A stretch of 14,099 nucleotides of DNA from Ruminococcaceae bacterium UBA2806 (GCA_002351795.1 DEHG01000154.1:1-14099); one strand, 5' to 3'. Positions 6,821 to 13,756 are shown, counted from the first letter of the stretch. Numbers and translations: made by a program. The notes: generated by a model from the sequence alone, not told the origin.

Positions 6821-7951
6821 ATGTACCATCTGATAAAAAATCAAGGCAGGGCAAGAAGGGGTGAAATTATTACCCCTCACGGTACAATACAGACTCCTGC
6901 ATTTATGAATGTTGCGACCTGCGGAGCAATAAAGGGCGCAGTTTCGGCTCTTGATCTGAAGGAACTGCGCTGTCAGGTACAGCTTTGCAATACCTATCAT
7001 CTTCATCTTCGTCCGGGAGATGAAAATGTAAAAAAACTTGGCGGACTTCATGAGTTTACAAGATGGGACGGTCCCATTCTTACGGACAGCGGCGGCTTTC
7101 AGGTCTTTTCGCTTGCAAAGCTGAGAAATATAAAGGAGGAAGGCGTGACCTTCGCTTCTCATATTGACGGACACAGGATATTCATGGGTCCCGAGGAAAG
7201 TATGACAATACAGTCAAACTTAGGCTCAACTATAGCTATGGCATTTGATGAATGTATAGAAAATCCCGCCGAATATGATTATACAAAGCGTTCCTGTGAC
7301 AGGACATACAGATGGCTTTGCCGCTGTAAGAATAAGATGCGGGAGCTTAACAGCCTGGAAACAACTATAAATAAAAAACAGATGCTTTTCGGTATAAATC
7401 AGGGATCTACCTATGATGATCTCAGGATCGAGCATATGAAAAGGATAAGGGAGCTTGATCTTGACGGATATGCTGTCGGAGGTCTTGCAGTAGGTGAAAG
7501 CGCAGAGGAGATGTATCATATACTTGATGTGGTCGGTGAGCATATGCCTGAGGATAAGCCGAGATATCTTATGGGTGTGGGAACACCTGTAAATATACTT
7601 GAGGCTGTTTACAGAGGAATAGATATGTTCGACTGTGTAATGCCAACGAGAAATGCAAGACACGCTAATGTATTTACCTGGTCAGGCCGCAGGAATATGA
7701 ATAATGAGAAATATTCTCTTGATACCGAGCCGCTTGATAATGAATGTGACTGCCCCGTATGCCGCAATTTTACAAGAGCATATATCCGTCATCTGTTTAA
7801 AAGCGGAGAGATGCTTGCAATGAGGCTTTGCGTAATGCATAATGTATATTTTTATAATACGCTTCTCATGCGTATCCGTGAAGCGCTTGATGAGGACAGG
7901 TATGAGCAATTCTATCTTCATTACAGAGATATACTTGATAAGAGGATATAG
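6821..7951 (+). CDS. tgt: tRNA-guanine(34) transglycosylase
   Basis: Full-length 376-residue TGT, which swaps guanine 34 of tRNA-Asp, -Asn, -His and -Tyr for preQ1 in queuosine synthesis. Visible: TPAFMNVATCG near the N-terminus; the general acid/base D89 in TDSGGFQVF; GINQGS and GGLAVGE of the substrate pocket; the likely nucleophile D271 in FDCVMPTRNARHANVFT; and a zinc site in the CDCPVC...YIRHL segment with a following His. The ATG at 6821 lies two bases after the upstream stop codon and has no clear Shine-Dalgarno sequence, which suggests translational coupling to the gene before it. tgt next to yajC is a widespread bacterial arrangement. queA is not in the window. Confidence 0.97.
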   Translation: MYHLIKNQGRARRGEIITPHGTIQTPAFMNVATCGAIKGAVSALDLKELRCQVQLCNTYHLHLRPGDENVKKLGGLHEFTRWDGPILTDSGGFQVFSLAKLRNIKEEGVTFASHIDGHRIFMGPEESMTIQSNLGSTIAMAFDECIENPAEYDYTKRSCDRTYRWLCRCKNKMRELNSLETTINKKQMLFGINQGSTYDDLRIEHMKRIRELDLDGYAVGGLAVGESAEEMYHILDVVGEHMPEDKPRYLMGVGTPVNILEAVYRGIDMFDCVMPTRNARHANVFTWSGRRNMNNEKYSLDTEPLDNECDCPVCRNFTRAYIRHLFKSGEMLAMRLCVMHNVYFYNTLLMRIREALDEDRYEQFYLHYRDILDKRI

Positions 7952-7984
7952 TTTGTATCATGCAGACAAATTTTTAAAAATCTC

Positions 7985-8013
7985 TTGCAAGTATTGTAAA
8001 GTGCTGTTATAAT
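7985..8013 (+). promoter_or_regulatory. Sigma-A promoter upstream of yajC
   Basis: TTGCAA at 7985-7990 and a perfect TATAAT at 8008-8013 are 17 bases apart. This starts a transcript near 8020, leaving an untranslated leader of about 180 bases before yajC. Confidence 0.8.
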
Positions 8014-8033
8014 AGGTTTTGGTTTTTGGTTAT

Positions 8034-8075
8034 CGGTCGTTGATCACAAATAAGGGATTGGATGATCGTCGGCTG
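8034..8075 (+). promoter_or_regulatory. Stem-loop in the yajC leader
   Basis: The segment 8034-8046 (CGGTCGTTGATCA) can pair with 8063-8075 (TGATCGTCGGCTG) as a 13-bp stem with one mismatch and three G-U pairs, around a 16-base loop. A second, smaller GC-rich inverted repeat lies at about 8156-8170 close to the ribosome binding site. No known riboswitch class was recognised. Confidence 0.45.
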
Positions 8076-8202
8076 AAATACTAAGTATATAATTTGTTGT
8101 TGTCGGCAGCGGGTAGGATATCTTTGGTGAATGAAACAGTTTGAATATTAAGGATCCGACGGCTTGCCGGCTGAAAGGTAAGAAAGAAAGGAAAATGGAA
8201 TT

Positions 8203-8595
8203 ATGACAAGCTTTGTTTTACTTGATGCGGCGGCAAATGCTTCTGAGCCGAATACGTTTGCTACTGTCGGAATGTTTGCATTCTGGATACTTATTTTTGT
8301 AGTGATGTATTTTGTTCTAATCCGTCCGCAGAGGAAAAAGCAGAAGGAAGAAGAGGCAATGCGAGGCAGTGTTGAGATAGGCGATGATGTTACGACTATC
8401 GGAGGTGTTGTCGGAAGAGTAATTGCTGTTCGTGATGACGATGAAACATTCGTTATGGAAACAGGAAGCGACAGAACAAGGATGCGTTTCAAGAAATGGG
8501 CTATCAGCTCCATTGATACTCCTGAAAAACAGCAGAAAAAGAGCGCTGAGAAGGAAAAGAATGAGCGCAAGGACAAGGATAAAACAGAAGAATGA
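8203..8595 (+). CDS. yajC: Preprotein translocase subunit YajC
   Basis: A 130-residue single-pass membrane protein of the YajC family, an accessory of SecDF and the SecYEG translocon. One transmembrane helix (about residues 22-40) is followed by the family motif FVLIRPQRKKQKE, then the small cytosolic domain with EIGDDVTTIGGVVGRVIAV and FVMETGSDRTRMRFKKWAI. The tail is a long charged run rich in Lys and Glu. The start ATG 8203 is served by AAAGGA at 8187-8192. It follows tgt, as in many bacteria, but secD and secF are not next to it here. The identification is secure. Confidence 0.94.
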   Translation: MTSFVLLDAAANASEPNTFATVGMFAFWILIFVVMYFVLIRPQRKKQKEEEAMRGSVEIGDDVTTIGGVVGRVIAVRDDDETFVMETGSDRTRMRFKKWAISSIDTPEKQQKKSAEKEKNERKDKDKTEE

Positions 8596-8659
8596 TACTT
8601 TAAAAGAGAATGGAGCAGGCGGCAGCTTTGCTTCATTTCTTTGTATAAGGAGGTAAAAA

Positions 8660-9748
8660 ATGAGTGGGAATATCAAAAAAATAGTTATAACGGGTGGACC
8701 GTGTGCCGGAAAGTCAACGGCTCTGAGCAGGATACATAAGCATTTTTCTCAGATAGGCTATAATGTAATATTCATACCTGAAACAGCTACGGAGCTTATT
8801 TCAAGCGGTGTAGCGCCATGGACGTGCGGCACGAATTATGATTATCAGCTGTGTCAGATGCGTTATCAGACGGAGAAGGAAAAAATATTTAAGGCTGCGG
8901 CTGATACGATGGATTCGGAGAAAATACTTATCGTATGCGACAGAGGTCTTGTGGATAACCGTATATATATGCATAAAGAGGATTTTACCCGTATTCTTAA
9001 AGACCTTGGTGAAAATGAGGTCGAGCTGAGAGACAGGTATGACGCTGTTTTTCATCTTGTGACGGCTGCAAAGGGCGCATTGGAGTTTTACACGACAAGC
9101 AATAATTCTGCAAGAACGGAAAGCCCCGAAAAGGCAGCTCAGATGGATGATAAGCTTATCGCCGCATGGACGGGACACCCGCATCTGAGAGTTATCGACA
9201 ACAGCGGCAGCTTTGACGATAAGATGAAAAGACTTATACATGAGATATCTTCATTTTTAGGTGAACCCGAACCGCTTGAGATAGAGAGGAAATTCCTTAT
9301 TGAATACCCTGATCTCAAAAAGCTTGATGAAGCGGAGCACTGTCATAAGGTCGAGATAATGCAGACCTATCTCAAAAACAGGGACGGACAGGAAATAAGG
9401 CTTCGTCAGCGGGGCGAAAACGGACATTACATTTATTTTGAAACAATAAAGCGTACTATTACAGGGATGAAAAGAGTCGAGATAGAGAAGCGTCTTACAA
9501 AGGACGAATATCTTGTGCAGATGATGGAGGCGGATTTCACAAAACGTCAGATAAGAAAAGACCGTTACTGTCTTATGTATAAGAACCATTATTTTGAAAT
9601 TGACGTTTATCCTTTCTGGCAGGATAAGGCAGTAGCGGAAATAGAGCTTAGCGATGAAAACGAGACATTTGAATTTCCCGATTTCATTAAAATAATAAAA
9701 GAAGTCACAGATGATCCTTCATACAGGAATTATGCTCTTGCAAAGTGA
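8660..9748 (+). CDS. P-loop kinase/ATPase (AAA_28/NadR-like) fused to a CYTH triphosphate-tunnel domain
   Basis: A 362-residue two-domain protein. The N-terminal half has a Walker A motif, GGPCAGKST at 12-20, an IPETATELIS segment and a Walker-B-like ILIVCDRG ending at 96, typical of AAA_28/NadR-like nucleotide or nucleoside kinases. The C-terminal half begins with the CYTH signature E207-I-E209-R-K211 (LEIERKFLIEYP) and continues with EIRLRQRG, KRVEIEKRL and AVAEIELSDE, the alternating charged strands of a triphosphate-tunnel metalloenzyme. CYTH enzymes act on inorganic triphosphate, thiamine triphosphate or related organic phosphates with a divalent metal. The order kinase-CYTH recalls plant TTM1/2 proteins, whose P-loop domain is of another family. 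The substrate is unknown. ATG 8660 follows AAGGAGG at 8647-8653. It sits 64 bases after yajC and is probably co-transcribed. Confidence 0.82.
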   Translation: MSGNIKKIVITGGPCAGKSTALSRIHKHFSQIGYNVIFIPETATELISSGVAPWTCGTNYDYQLCQMRYQTEKEKIFKAAADTMDSEKILIVCDRGLVDNRIYMHKEDFTRILKDLGENEVELRDRYDAVFHLVTAAKGALEFYTTSNNSARTESPEKAAQMDDKLIAAWTGHPHLRVIDNSGSFDDKMKRLIHEISSFLGEPEPLEIERKFLIEYPDLKKLDEAEHCHKVEIMQTYLKNRDGQEIRLRQRGENGHYIYFETIKRTITGMKRVEIEKRLTKDEYLVQMMEADFTKRQIRKDRYCLMYKNHYFEIDVYPFWQDKAVAEIELSDENETFEFPDFIKIIKEVTDDPSYRNYALAK

Positions 9749-9821
9749 CCAAAAAGCATAAATTTTCAATAAGCAGCATATAATCCATAAAAGAAATTAT
9801 GATAAGGGTACGGTGTTGCTT

Positions 9822-10208
9822 ATGAAGGAGAAAAAAGCATTTGTGCTGCCGTTAATGATAAGCGGTGTCGTTGGTGCAATGTTTGTTTTTATGATCCTGC
9901 TGCTTTTTGCATCTGCGCTGGTCAGTATGGGAAGTATGGATACGGGAACATTTATTCCTGTGAATATGGTATCATTGAGCATAGGTTCATTTGTCGGCGG
10001 CTGGCTTTGTGCAAGATTCATGAAGGAAAAGGGACTGATATGGGGAATGTTGTGTGCGCTTGCAGTATTTGTTTTTACTGCGTCAGTTCTGTTTATCATG
10101 GGCGGAGAGCCTACGGTGCAGGTGCTTTTAAGATTGCTGCTGATGCTGCCTGCGGGTGCGATAGGCGGAGTTTTGGGTGTAAATAAAAAGAAAAAAAGAC
10201 GCCGTTAA
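9822..10208 (+). CDS. TIGR04086/YrzE-type integral membrane protein
   Basis: A 128-residue, strongly hydrophobic protein with about four membrane helices (roughly residues 8-30, 43-60, 68-90 and 98-118) separated by short loops, and a basic tail NKKKKRRR. Glycine-rich segments such as IGSFVGGWLCARFM and GAIGGVLGVN match the TIGR04086 family of uncharacterised Firmicutes membrane proteins, which in Clostridia is repeatedly found beside scfA/scfB and yajC. I chose ATG 9822; a GTG at 9813 in the same frame (4 bases after AAGGG) would add three residues. A TATAAT at 9779-9784 upstream lacks a good -35. The biochemical role is unknown. Assignment rests on topology and neighbourhood. Confidence 0.75.
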   Translation: MKEKKAFVLPLMISGVVGAMFVFMILLLFASALVSMGSMDTGTFIPVNMVSLSIGSFVGGWLCARFMKEKGLIWGMLCALAVFVFTASVLFIMGGEPTVQVLLRLLLMLPAGAIGGVLGVNKKKKRRR

Positions 10209-10224
10209 GATTTTTCTGATACCC

Positions 10225-10253
10225 TTGAATTTAAACTGCTAATATGATAGAAT
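10225..10253 (+). promoter_or_regulatory. Likely promoter of scfA
   Basis: TTGAAT at 10225-10230 and TAGAAT at 10248-10253 are 17 bases apart, close to the sigma-A consensus. It begins 17 bases after the preceding gene and would give scfA its own transcript with a leader of about 85 bases. Confidence 0.65.
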
Positions 10254-10276
10254 ATATAAAAGGCAGCATGCTGTCA

Positions 10277-10306
10277 GCTTTGGGCTTTAAGCTTGAAGCT
10301 TTGAGC
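10277..10306 (+). repeat. Heptad tandem repeat in the scfA leader
   Basis: Four back-to-back 7-base units GCTTTGG / GCTTTAA / GCTTGAA / GCTTTGA are followed by GC. All share GCTT at the start. They lie within the predicted untranslated leader, flanked by GCAGC (10263-10267) and GCTGC (10313-10317), which could pair and present the repeat as a loop. The function is unknown. Confidence 0.6.
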
Positions 10307-10345
10307 AATAACGCTGCATGAATAAAAACCGAAAGGGTGATATCA

Positions 10346-10489
10346 ATGTCAGCAAAGCATATCAAAACTCTCAACAAGGCTAATCTCAAGGAGTCTGCTG
10401 TTAAGGGCGGCTGCGGTGAATGTCAGGCATCCTGCCAGTCTGCATGCAAAACATCATGCACAGTAGCTAACCAGAAGTGTGAGAAATAA
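10346..10489 (+). CDS. scfA: SCIFF ribosomal peptide precursor (six cysteines in forty-five residues)
   Basis: A 47-codon gene encoding the SCIFF precursor peptide of Clostridia. The N-terminus MSAKHIKTLNKANLKES is the leader-like part; the core has exactly six cysteines at 23, 26, 30, 34, 38 and 45 with the family pattern GGCGECQASCQSACKTSC, then TVANQKC. In characterised SCIFF peptides the radical SAM maturase links a cysteine sulfur to the alpha carbon of a threonine; C34 and T39 have the five-residue spacing of the reported bond in CteA, so they are the likely pair here (inference). ATG 10346 is preceded by GAAAGGGTGAT. A promoter lies upstream and hairpins follow. The biological role of the mature peptide is not established. 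Confidence 0.95.
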   Translation: MSAKHIKTLNKANLKESAVKGGCGECQASCQSACKTSCTVANQKCEK

Positions 10490-10501
10490 TTTTTGACAAA
10501 G

Positions 10502-10531
10502 GAAGTATCTGCCTTCTGGCAGGGTAACTTC
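10502..10531 (+). promoter_or_regulatory. First hairpin in the scfA-scfB spacer
   Basis: GAAGT (10502-10506) and ACTTC (10527-10531) form an outer stem, CTGCC (10509-10513) and GGCAG (10518-10522) an inner stem with a TTCT loop, separated by a small internal loop. It has no T-run of its own and may protect the scfA message end or modulate read-through. Confidence 0.5.
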
Positions 10532-10537
10532 AGAGCA

Positions 10538-10584
10538 AAAGGGCGGCAGCGTTGGAAGATCATCGTAACCGCCCTTTGTTGTTT
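10538..10584 (+). terminator. Hairpin terminator/attenuator between scfA and scfB
   Basis: AAAGGGCGG (10538-10546) pairs perfectly with CCGCCCTTT (10569-10577) around a 22-base loop and is followed by a U-rich GTTGTTT. Its position after the small peptide gene suggests partial termination, so that scfA message exceeds scfB message. Confidence 0.8.
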
Positions 10585-10631
10585 AAAAGGAACAATAATA
10601 GCTGATAAAAAAGATAACAGGAGAAAGAAAA

Positions 10632-12047
10632 ATGATACATAAATATAAACTCGGCGGATATAATATATGTCTGGATGTTCACAGCGGAGCTGTGCATGTG
10701 CTTGATGATATTGCCTACGATATACTTGATATTCTTGAAAAGAAGGATACAATGACAAAAGAGCCTGATAAGGCGTTGTTTGATTCTCTTGCAGGAAAAT
10801 ATGACAGAGAGGAAATACAGGAAACTTATGAGGCTTTGTATGAGCTTTTTGAAAACGGGCTGCTGTTTTCACCTGATGACTATGAGCAGTTTGCAGATAT
10901 GATGACAAAAGCGCCGATAAAATCAATGTGCATTAATATATCGCATGACTGCAATCTGCGCTGTGAATACTGCTTTGCCGCAAAGGGAGATTTCGGTCAG
11001 GGCCGCTGCCTTATGTCATTTGAAACGGCAAAAAAGGCTATCGACTTTATTATCGCAAATTCCGGAACAAGAAGAAATCTTGAAGTAGACTTTTTCGGCG
11101 GCGAACCGCTTATGAATTTTGATGTCGTAAAGCAGACTGTCGAGTATGCAAGGAGCATTGAAACAAAGTTTAACAAGCATTTCCGTTTCACGATCACTAC
11201 AAACGGACTTTTGCTTGATGATGAAAAGATAGAGTATATAAACCGTGAAATGAATAACGCCGTTCTTTCACTTGACGGCAGAAAAGAAGTAAATGACCGG
11301 ATGAGAGTTACCCCTAACGGACGTGGCTGCTATGATGTGATCGTTCCGAAATATCAGAAGCTTGTACAGGGCAGGGGAGACAAGGATTATTATATCCGTG
11401 GTACATTCACCAAGTACAATCTCGATTTTACAAATGACGTACTTCATTTCTATGAGCTTGGCTTTGACCAGCTTTCCATAGAGCCTGTTGTTTCCGATCC
11501 TAAGCTTGATTACAGTATCAAATATGAGGATCTTCCGAGAGTATTTGAGGAATATGACCGCCTTGCAGATACAATTATCAAATACAGGAAAAAGGGCGAT
11601 TATTTCAATTTCTTCCATTTCATGATAGACCTGAACCAGGGTCCCTGCGCTATAAAGCGTCTGAGAGGCTGCGGCTGCGGCAATGAATATGTTGCGGTGA
11701 CCCCCCAGGGCGATATTTACCCATGTCATCAGTTTGTAGGAAATGAAGCCTATAAAATGGGTAACCTGCATGACGGTACATTCAATACGGAAATGAAAGA
11801 GGATTTCGCAAAGGCTAATGTCTACAGTAAGGAAAACTGCAAAAACTGCTGGGCAAAATTCTATTGCTCAGGCGGCTGCAATGCTAATAATTACCAGTAT
11901 GAAGGCGATATCAGAAAATCTCATAAGACCTCATGTGAGCTTGAAAAAAAGCGTCTTGAATGTGCGATAATGATAAAGGCAGCTCTTGCGGAGGACAGCG
12001 ATGCACAGGAATGTGACGGCGAGGACTGCTTTACAGCCTGTTGCTGA
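10632..12047 (+). CDS. scfB: SCIFF maturase, radical SAM/SPASM thioether-forming enzyme
   Basis: A 471-residue peptide maturase predicted to install a Cys-Thr sulfur-to-alpha-carbon thioether in the SCIFF peptide. The N-terminal part (about 1-90) is a RiPP-recognition-like region starting MIHKYKLGGYNICLDVHSGA. The radical SAM domain has the CX3CX2C cluster C107, C111, C114 (SHDCNLRCEYCFAAKG) and the SAM-binding FFGGEPLMNF. The SPASM domain supplies auxiliary-cluster cysteines: C339, C347, C349, C365 (YPCHQF), C403, C406, C412, C416 and C435. The extreme C-terminus is an acidic tail with four more cysteines (C461, C466, C470, C471), which I do not recall as standard. CAGGAG lies about 8 bases before ATG 10632. 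It is separated from scfA by two hairpins and followed after 13 bases by a membrane acyltransferase. Identification is secure. Confidence 0.96.
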   Translation: MIHKYKLGGYNICLDVHSGAVHVLDDIAYDILDILEKKDTMTKEPDKALFDSLAGKYDREEIQETYEALYELFENGLLFSPDDYEQFADMMTKAPIKSMCINISHDCNLRCEYCFAAKGDFGQGRCLMSFETAKKAIDFIIANSGTRRNLEVDFFGGEPLMNFDVVKQTVEYARSIETKFNKHFRFTITTNGLLLDDEKIEYINREMNNAVLSLDGRKEVNDRMRVTPNGRGCYDVIVPKYQKLVQGRGDKDYYIRGTFTKYNLDFTNDVLHFYELGFDQLSIEPVVSDPKLDYSIKYEDLPRVFEEYDRLADTIIKYRKKGDYFNFFHFMIDLNQGPCAIKRLRGCGCGNEYVAVTPQGDIYPCHQFVGNEAYKMGNLHDGTFNTEMKEDFAKANVYSKENCKNCWAKFYCSGGCNANNYQYEGDIRKSHKTSCELEKKRLECAIMIKAALAEDSDAQECDGEDCFTACC

Positions 12048-12060
12048 GTGAGGTGTCAGG

Positions 12061-13059
12061 GTGACGGATGTAAAAGCAGAGAGAATATATTCCCTCGATT
12101 GTACACGGGCAATATGTATGCTGTGGATAGTTGCGCTGTGGCATATGGAAAGCTACCTTGATATTACGATAAAGTGTTATATAACAGATGATATTTGTTC
12201 GGGAGTGCTTGCGGCATTTACGTTTATTTCCGGATATTTTTTAGGTAAAAAGCCTGTTGGAAATGTAAAGGAGCTTCTTACATTTTACAAAAAGAGGATA
12301 CTAAGATTTTACCCCTTGTTTTTTGTCTCATGCATGATTTTTTATTTGTTTTTGAAATTGTATAAGGCGGCGTTCATTACCGGCAAAAGTCAGCTGATAC
12401 TCACACTTACCGGTCTGTCATGCATTTTTACCCCCGAACCGAAAACGATATGGTATATAAGTATGCTTATACTGTTTTATGCAGTCACCCCGCTGATATG
12501 CTGCAAAAAAAGCATAGTATACAGATCATCGGTATCTGCGGGACTTATTGCATTGTTGCTGTTACTCAAGCTTGTACTTATTCCTCAGATGAGCTGGAAA
12601 TTATTATTGTATTTTCCTACATACTGTATCGGGATCATTCTTTCAGATAAAACAAAGCTGTTTGAAAAGCCTTCAGCAGCTCTGCCTGTGATCGGAGTAC
12701 TTCTTGGCGGCGGGGCAATTCTTTTGCAGACGCTTTTTGCAGTATATGATAATTATTTCTTAACGATAATAGTATCATGGGGTATAGGCTGCCTGCTTAT
12801 ATTTATAGGCATACTTTGCTCAATGGCGGAAATTATAAGAAAGCCGCTTTCGGTACTGAGCTATGCGGCAATGACGGCATATCTGTTTCACCGCCAGTAT
12901 TTTTATTTTATTTACAGAAAAACTGATATTATGAATCCGTGGACGATATATTTTGTGTTTTTGCCTTTGTTCTTTATACTGTGCTTTTTTATTCAGAAGG
13001 GATATGACGGGCTTTTAAAACTTATTACGGAGAGGATAAGATCCCGTTCTGCTGAATAA
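12061..13059 (+). CDS. Acyltransferase-3 family integral membrane protein
   Basis: A 332-residue protein with about ten membrane helices. The N-terminus YSLDCTRAICMLWIVALWHM carries the acyltransferase-3 signature LD..RA....V...H, with the candidate catalytic His at about residue 28. A positively charged loop, FYKKRILRFYPLFF, and a TIWYISMLILFYAVTPL segment are also characteristic of the family. Members transfer acyl groups, often acetyl, to cell-surface sugars, peptidoglycan or other exported molecules. The start is GTG 12061, with GAGG at 12049-12052 just inside the scfB-distal spacer; no ATG nearby preserves the LDxxR motif. It lies 13 bases after scfB without a terminator, so it is likely in the same transcript. 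The substrate is unknown; a role in SCIFF handling is only a guess from position. Confidence 0.82.
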   Translation: MTDVKAERIYSLDCTRAICMLWIVALWHMESYLDITIKCYITDDICSGVLAAFTFISGYFLGKKPVGNVKELLTFYKKRILRFYPLFFVSCMIFYLFLKLYKAAFITGKSQLILTLTGLSCIFTPEPKTIWYISMLILFYAVTPLICCKKSIVYRSSVSAGLIALLLLLKLVLIPQMSWKLLLYFPTYCIGIILSDKTKLFEKPSAALPVIGVLLGGGAILLQTLFAVYDNYFLTIIVSWGIGCLLIFIGILCSMAEIIRKPLSVLSYAAMTAYLFHRQYFYFIYRKTDIMNPWTIYFVFLPLFFILCFFIQKGYDGLLKLITERIRSRSAE

Positions 13060-13081
13060 AACGATGACTTCCGGTTATAAT
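13052..13081 (+). promoter_or_regulatory. Possible promoter of the DUF378 gene
   Basis: TATAAT at 13076-13081 is 18 bases from a weak -35-like CTGAAT at 13052-13057, which overlaps the end of the acyltransferase gene. Confidence 0.35.
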
Positions 13082-13093
13082 ACCATAGTGATT

Positions 13094-13150
13094 AGTTTCA
13101 GCTGTCAGTTCATGTTCAATGGGATACCTGCGCTGAAAGCTGCAAACTGA
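13094..13150 (+). promoter_or_regulatory. Alternative hairpins upstream of the DUF378 gene
   Basis: TTTCAGC (13096-13102) can pair perfectly with GCTGAAA (13132-13138), or the overlapping AGTTTCAGC (13094-13102) can pair with GCTGCAAACT (13139-13148) with one bulge. The two pairings exclude each other. CAGTT (13106-13110) / AACTG (13145-13149) offers a third. There is no T-run, so this is not an ordinary terminator. Confidence 0.35.
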
Positions 13151-13178
13151 TAACTAAGTAAAAATGGAGGTCAGGAAC

Positions 13179-13406
13179 ATGATTGATAAGATCGCATTGA
13201 TTCTGCTTATAATCGGCGGACTTAACTGGGGAAGTGTAGGTATTTTCCAGTTTGATATGGTTGCATGGCTTTGCGGTGGTCAGACCGGAATTGTAAGCAG
13301 GATCATATATACGCTTGTTGCTCTTGCGGCTGTATGGTGCATTTCACTTCTTTTTCGAGAAAATGCCATCATCGACGAAGACCGACGTCCCGCATTCTCG
13401 GAATAA
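13179..13406 (+). CDS. DUF378 family small membrane protein
   Basis: A 75-residue protein with two membrane helices (about 2-22 and 38-60) around a short loop, containing KIALILLIIGGLNWGSVGIF and the following YTLVALAAVW pattern. The NWG/VG.F core is typical of DUF378 (YuzA-like) proteins, whose function is unknown. I chose ATG 13179 because GGAGG (13166-13170) sits 8 bases upstream; the ATG at 13164 in the same frame overlaps that ribosome binding site. The tail after the second helix is hydrophilic (FRENAIIDEDRRPAFSE). The gene is followed by a terminator. Confidence 0.85.
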   Translation: MIDKIALILLIIGGLNWGSVGIFQFDMVAWLCGGQTGIVSRIIYTLVALAAVWCISLLFRENAIIDEDRRPAFSE

Positions 13407-13464
13407 GGAGCATACAATAAGACTTCTTACAAAGCTATAGAGAATACTCACTTATCATTACAGA

Positions 13465-13505
13465 GGAGCTGCTGTGCTGAAAAGGCGCATCAGCCCCTTA
13501 TTTCT
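13465..13505 (+). terminator. Rho-independent terminator after the DUF378 gene
   Basis: A 15-base arm beginning at 13465 (AGGAGCTGCTGTGCT) pairs with GGCGCATCAGCCCCT (13485-13499), with two mismatches and two G-U pairs, around a GAAAA loop, and is followed by a T-rich run. Confidence 0.75.
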
Positions 13506-13666
13506 TTTCTTGACAGTGATATTTGGCAAGGTCTAACAGTTTACTTTTTATTTTGCTTGTTCAGATGTCTGCAAATGGTTTCAGTAATTGACTTTTATTC
13601 ATTTTATTGCATTATAATAAGTCACAAACAACAAGCACAGGGATGATTTATCGTATATAATACCAA

Positions 13667-13695
13667 TTGAAAGAGTGTGGGTCATGGGATATAAT
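13667..13695 (+). promoter_or_regulatory. Sigma-A promoter of the substrate-binding protein gene
   Basis: TTGAAA at 13667-13672 and a perfect TATAAT at 13690-13695 are separated by 17 bases, giving a leader of about 84 bases. Confidence 0.8.
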
Positions 13696-13756
13696 ATAAA
13701 AGTATGTATTTATGCGTAAAAAACTTAGTGATTGCGCTGAATAAAAATAAAGCAAA

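Noticed and set aside
8131..8151. Six-codon frame in the yajC leader as an arrest peptide
   Set aside because: Too short for known secretion-monitor peptides and without a clear ribosome site; kept only as a note in the leader finding.
9813..9821. GTG start of the TIGR04086-like gene
   Set aside because: Possible but only 4 bases after AAGGG; ATG 9822 preferred. The choice changes three residues.
13164..13178. Earlier ATG of the DUF378 gene
   Set aside because: It overlaps the GGAGG site that serves ATG 13179.
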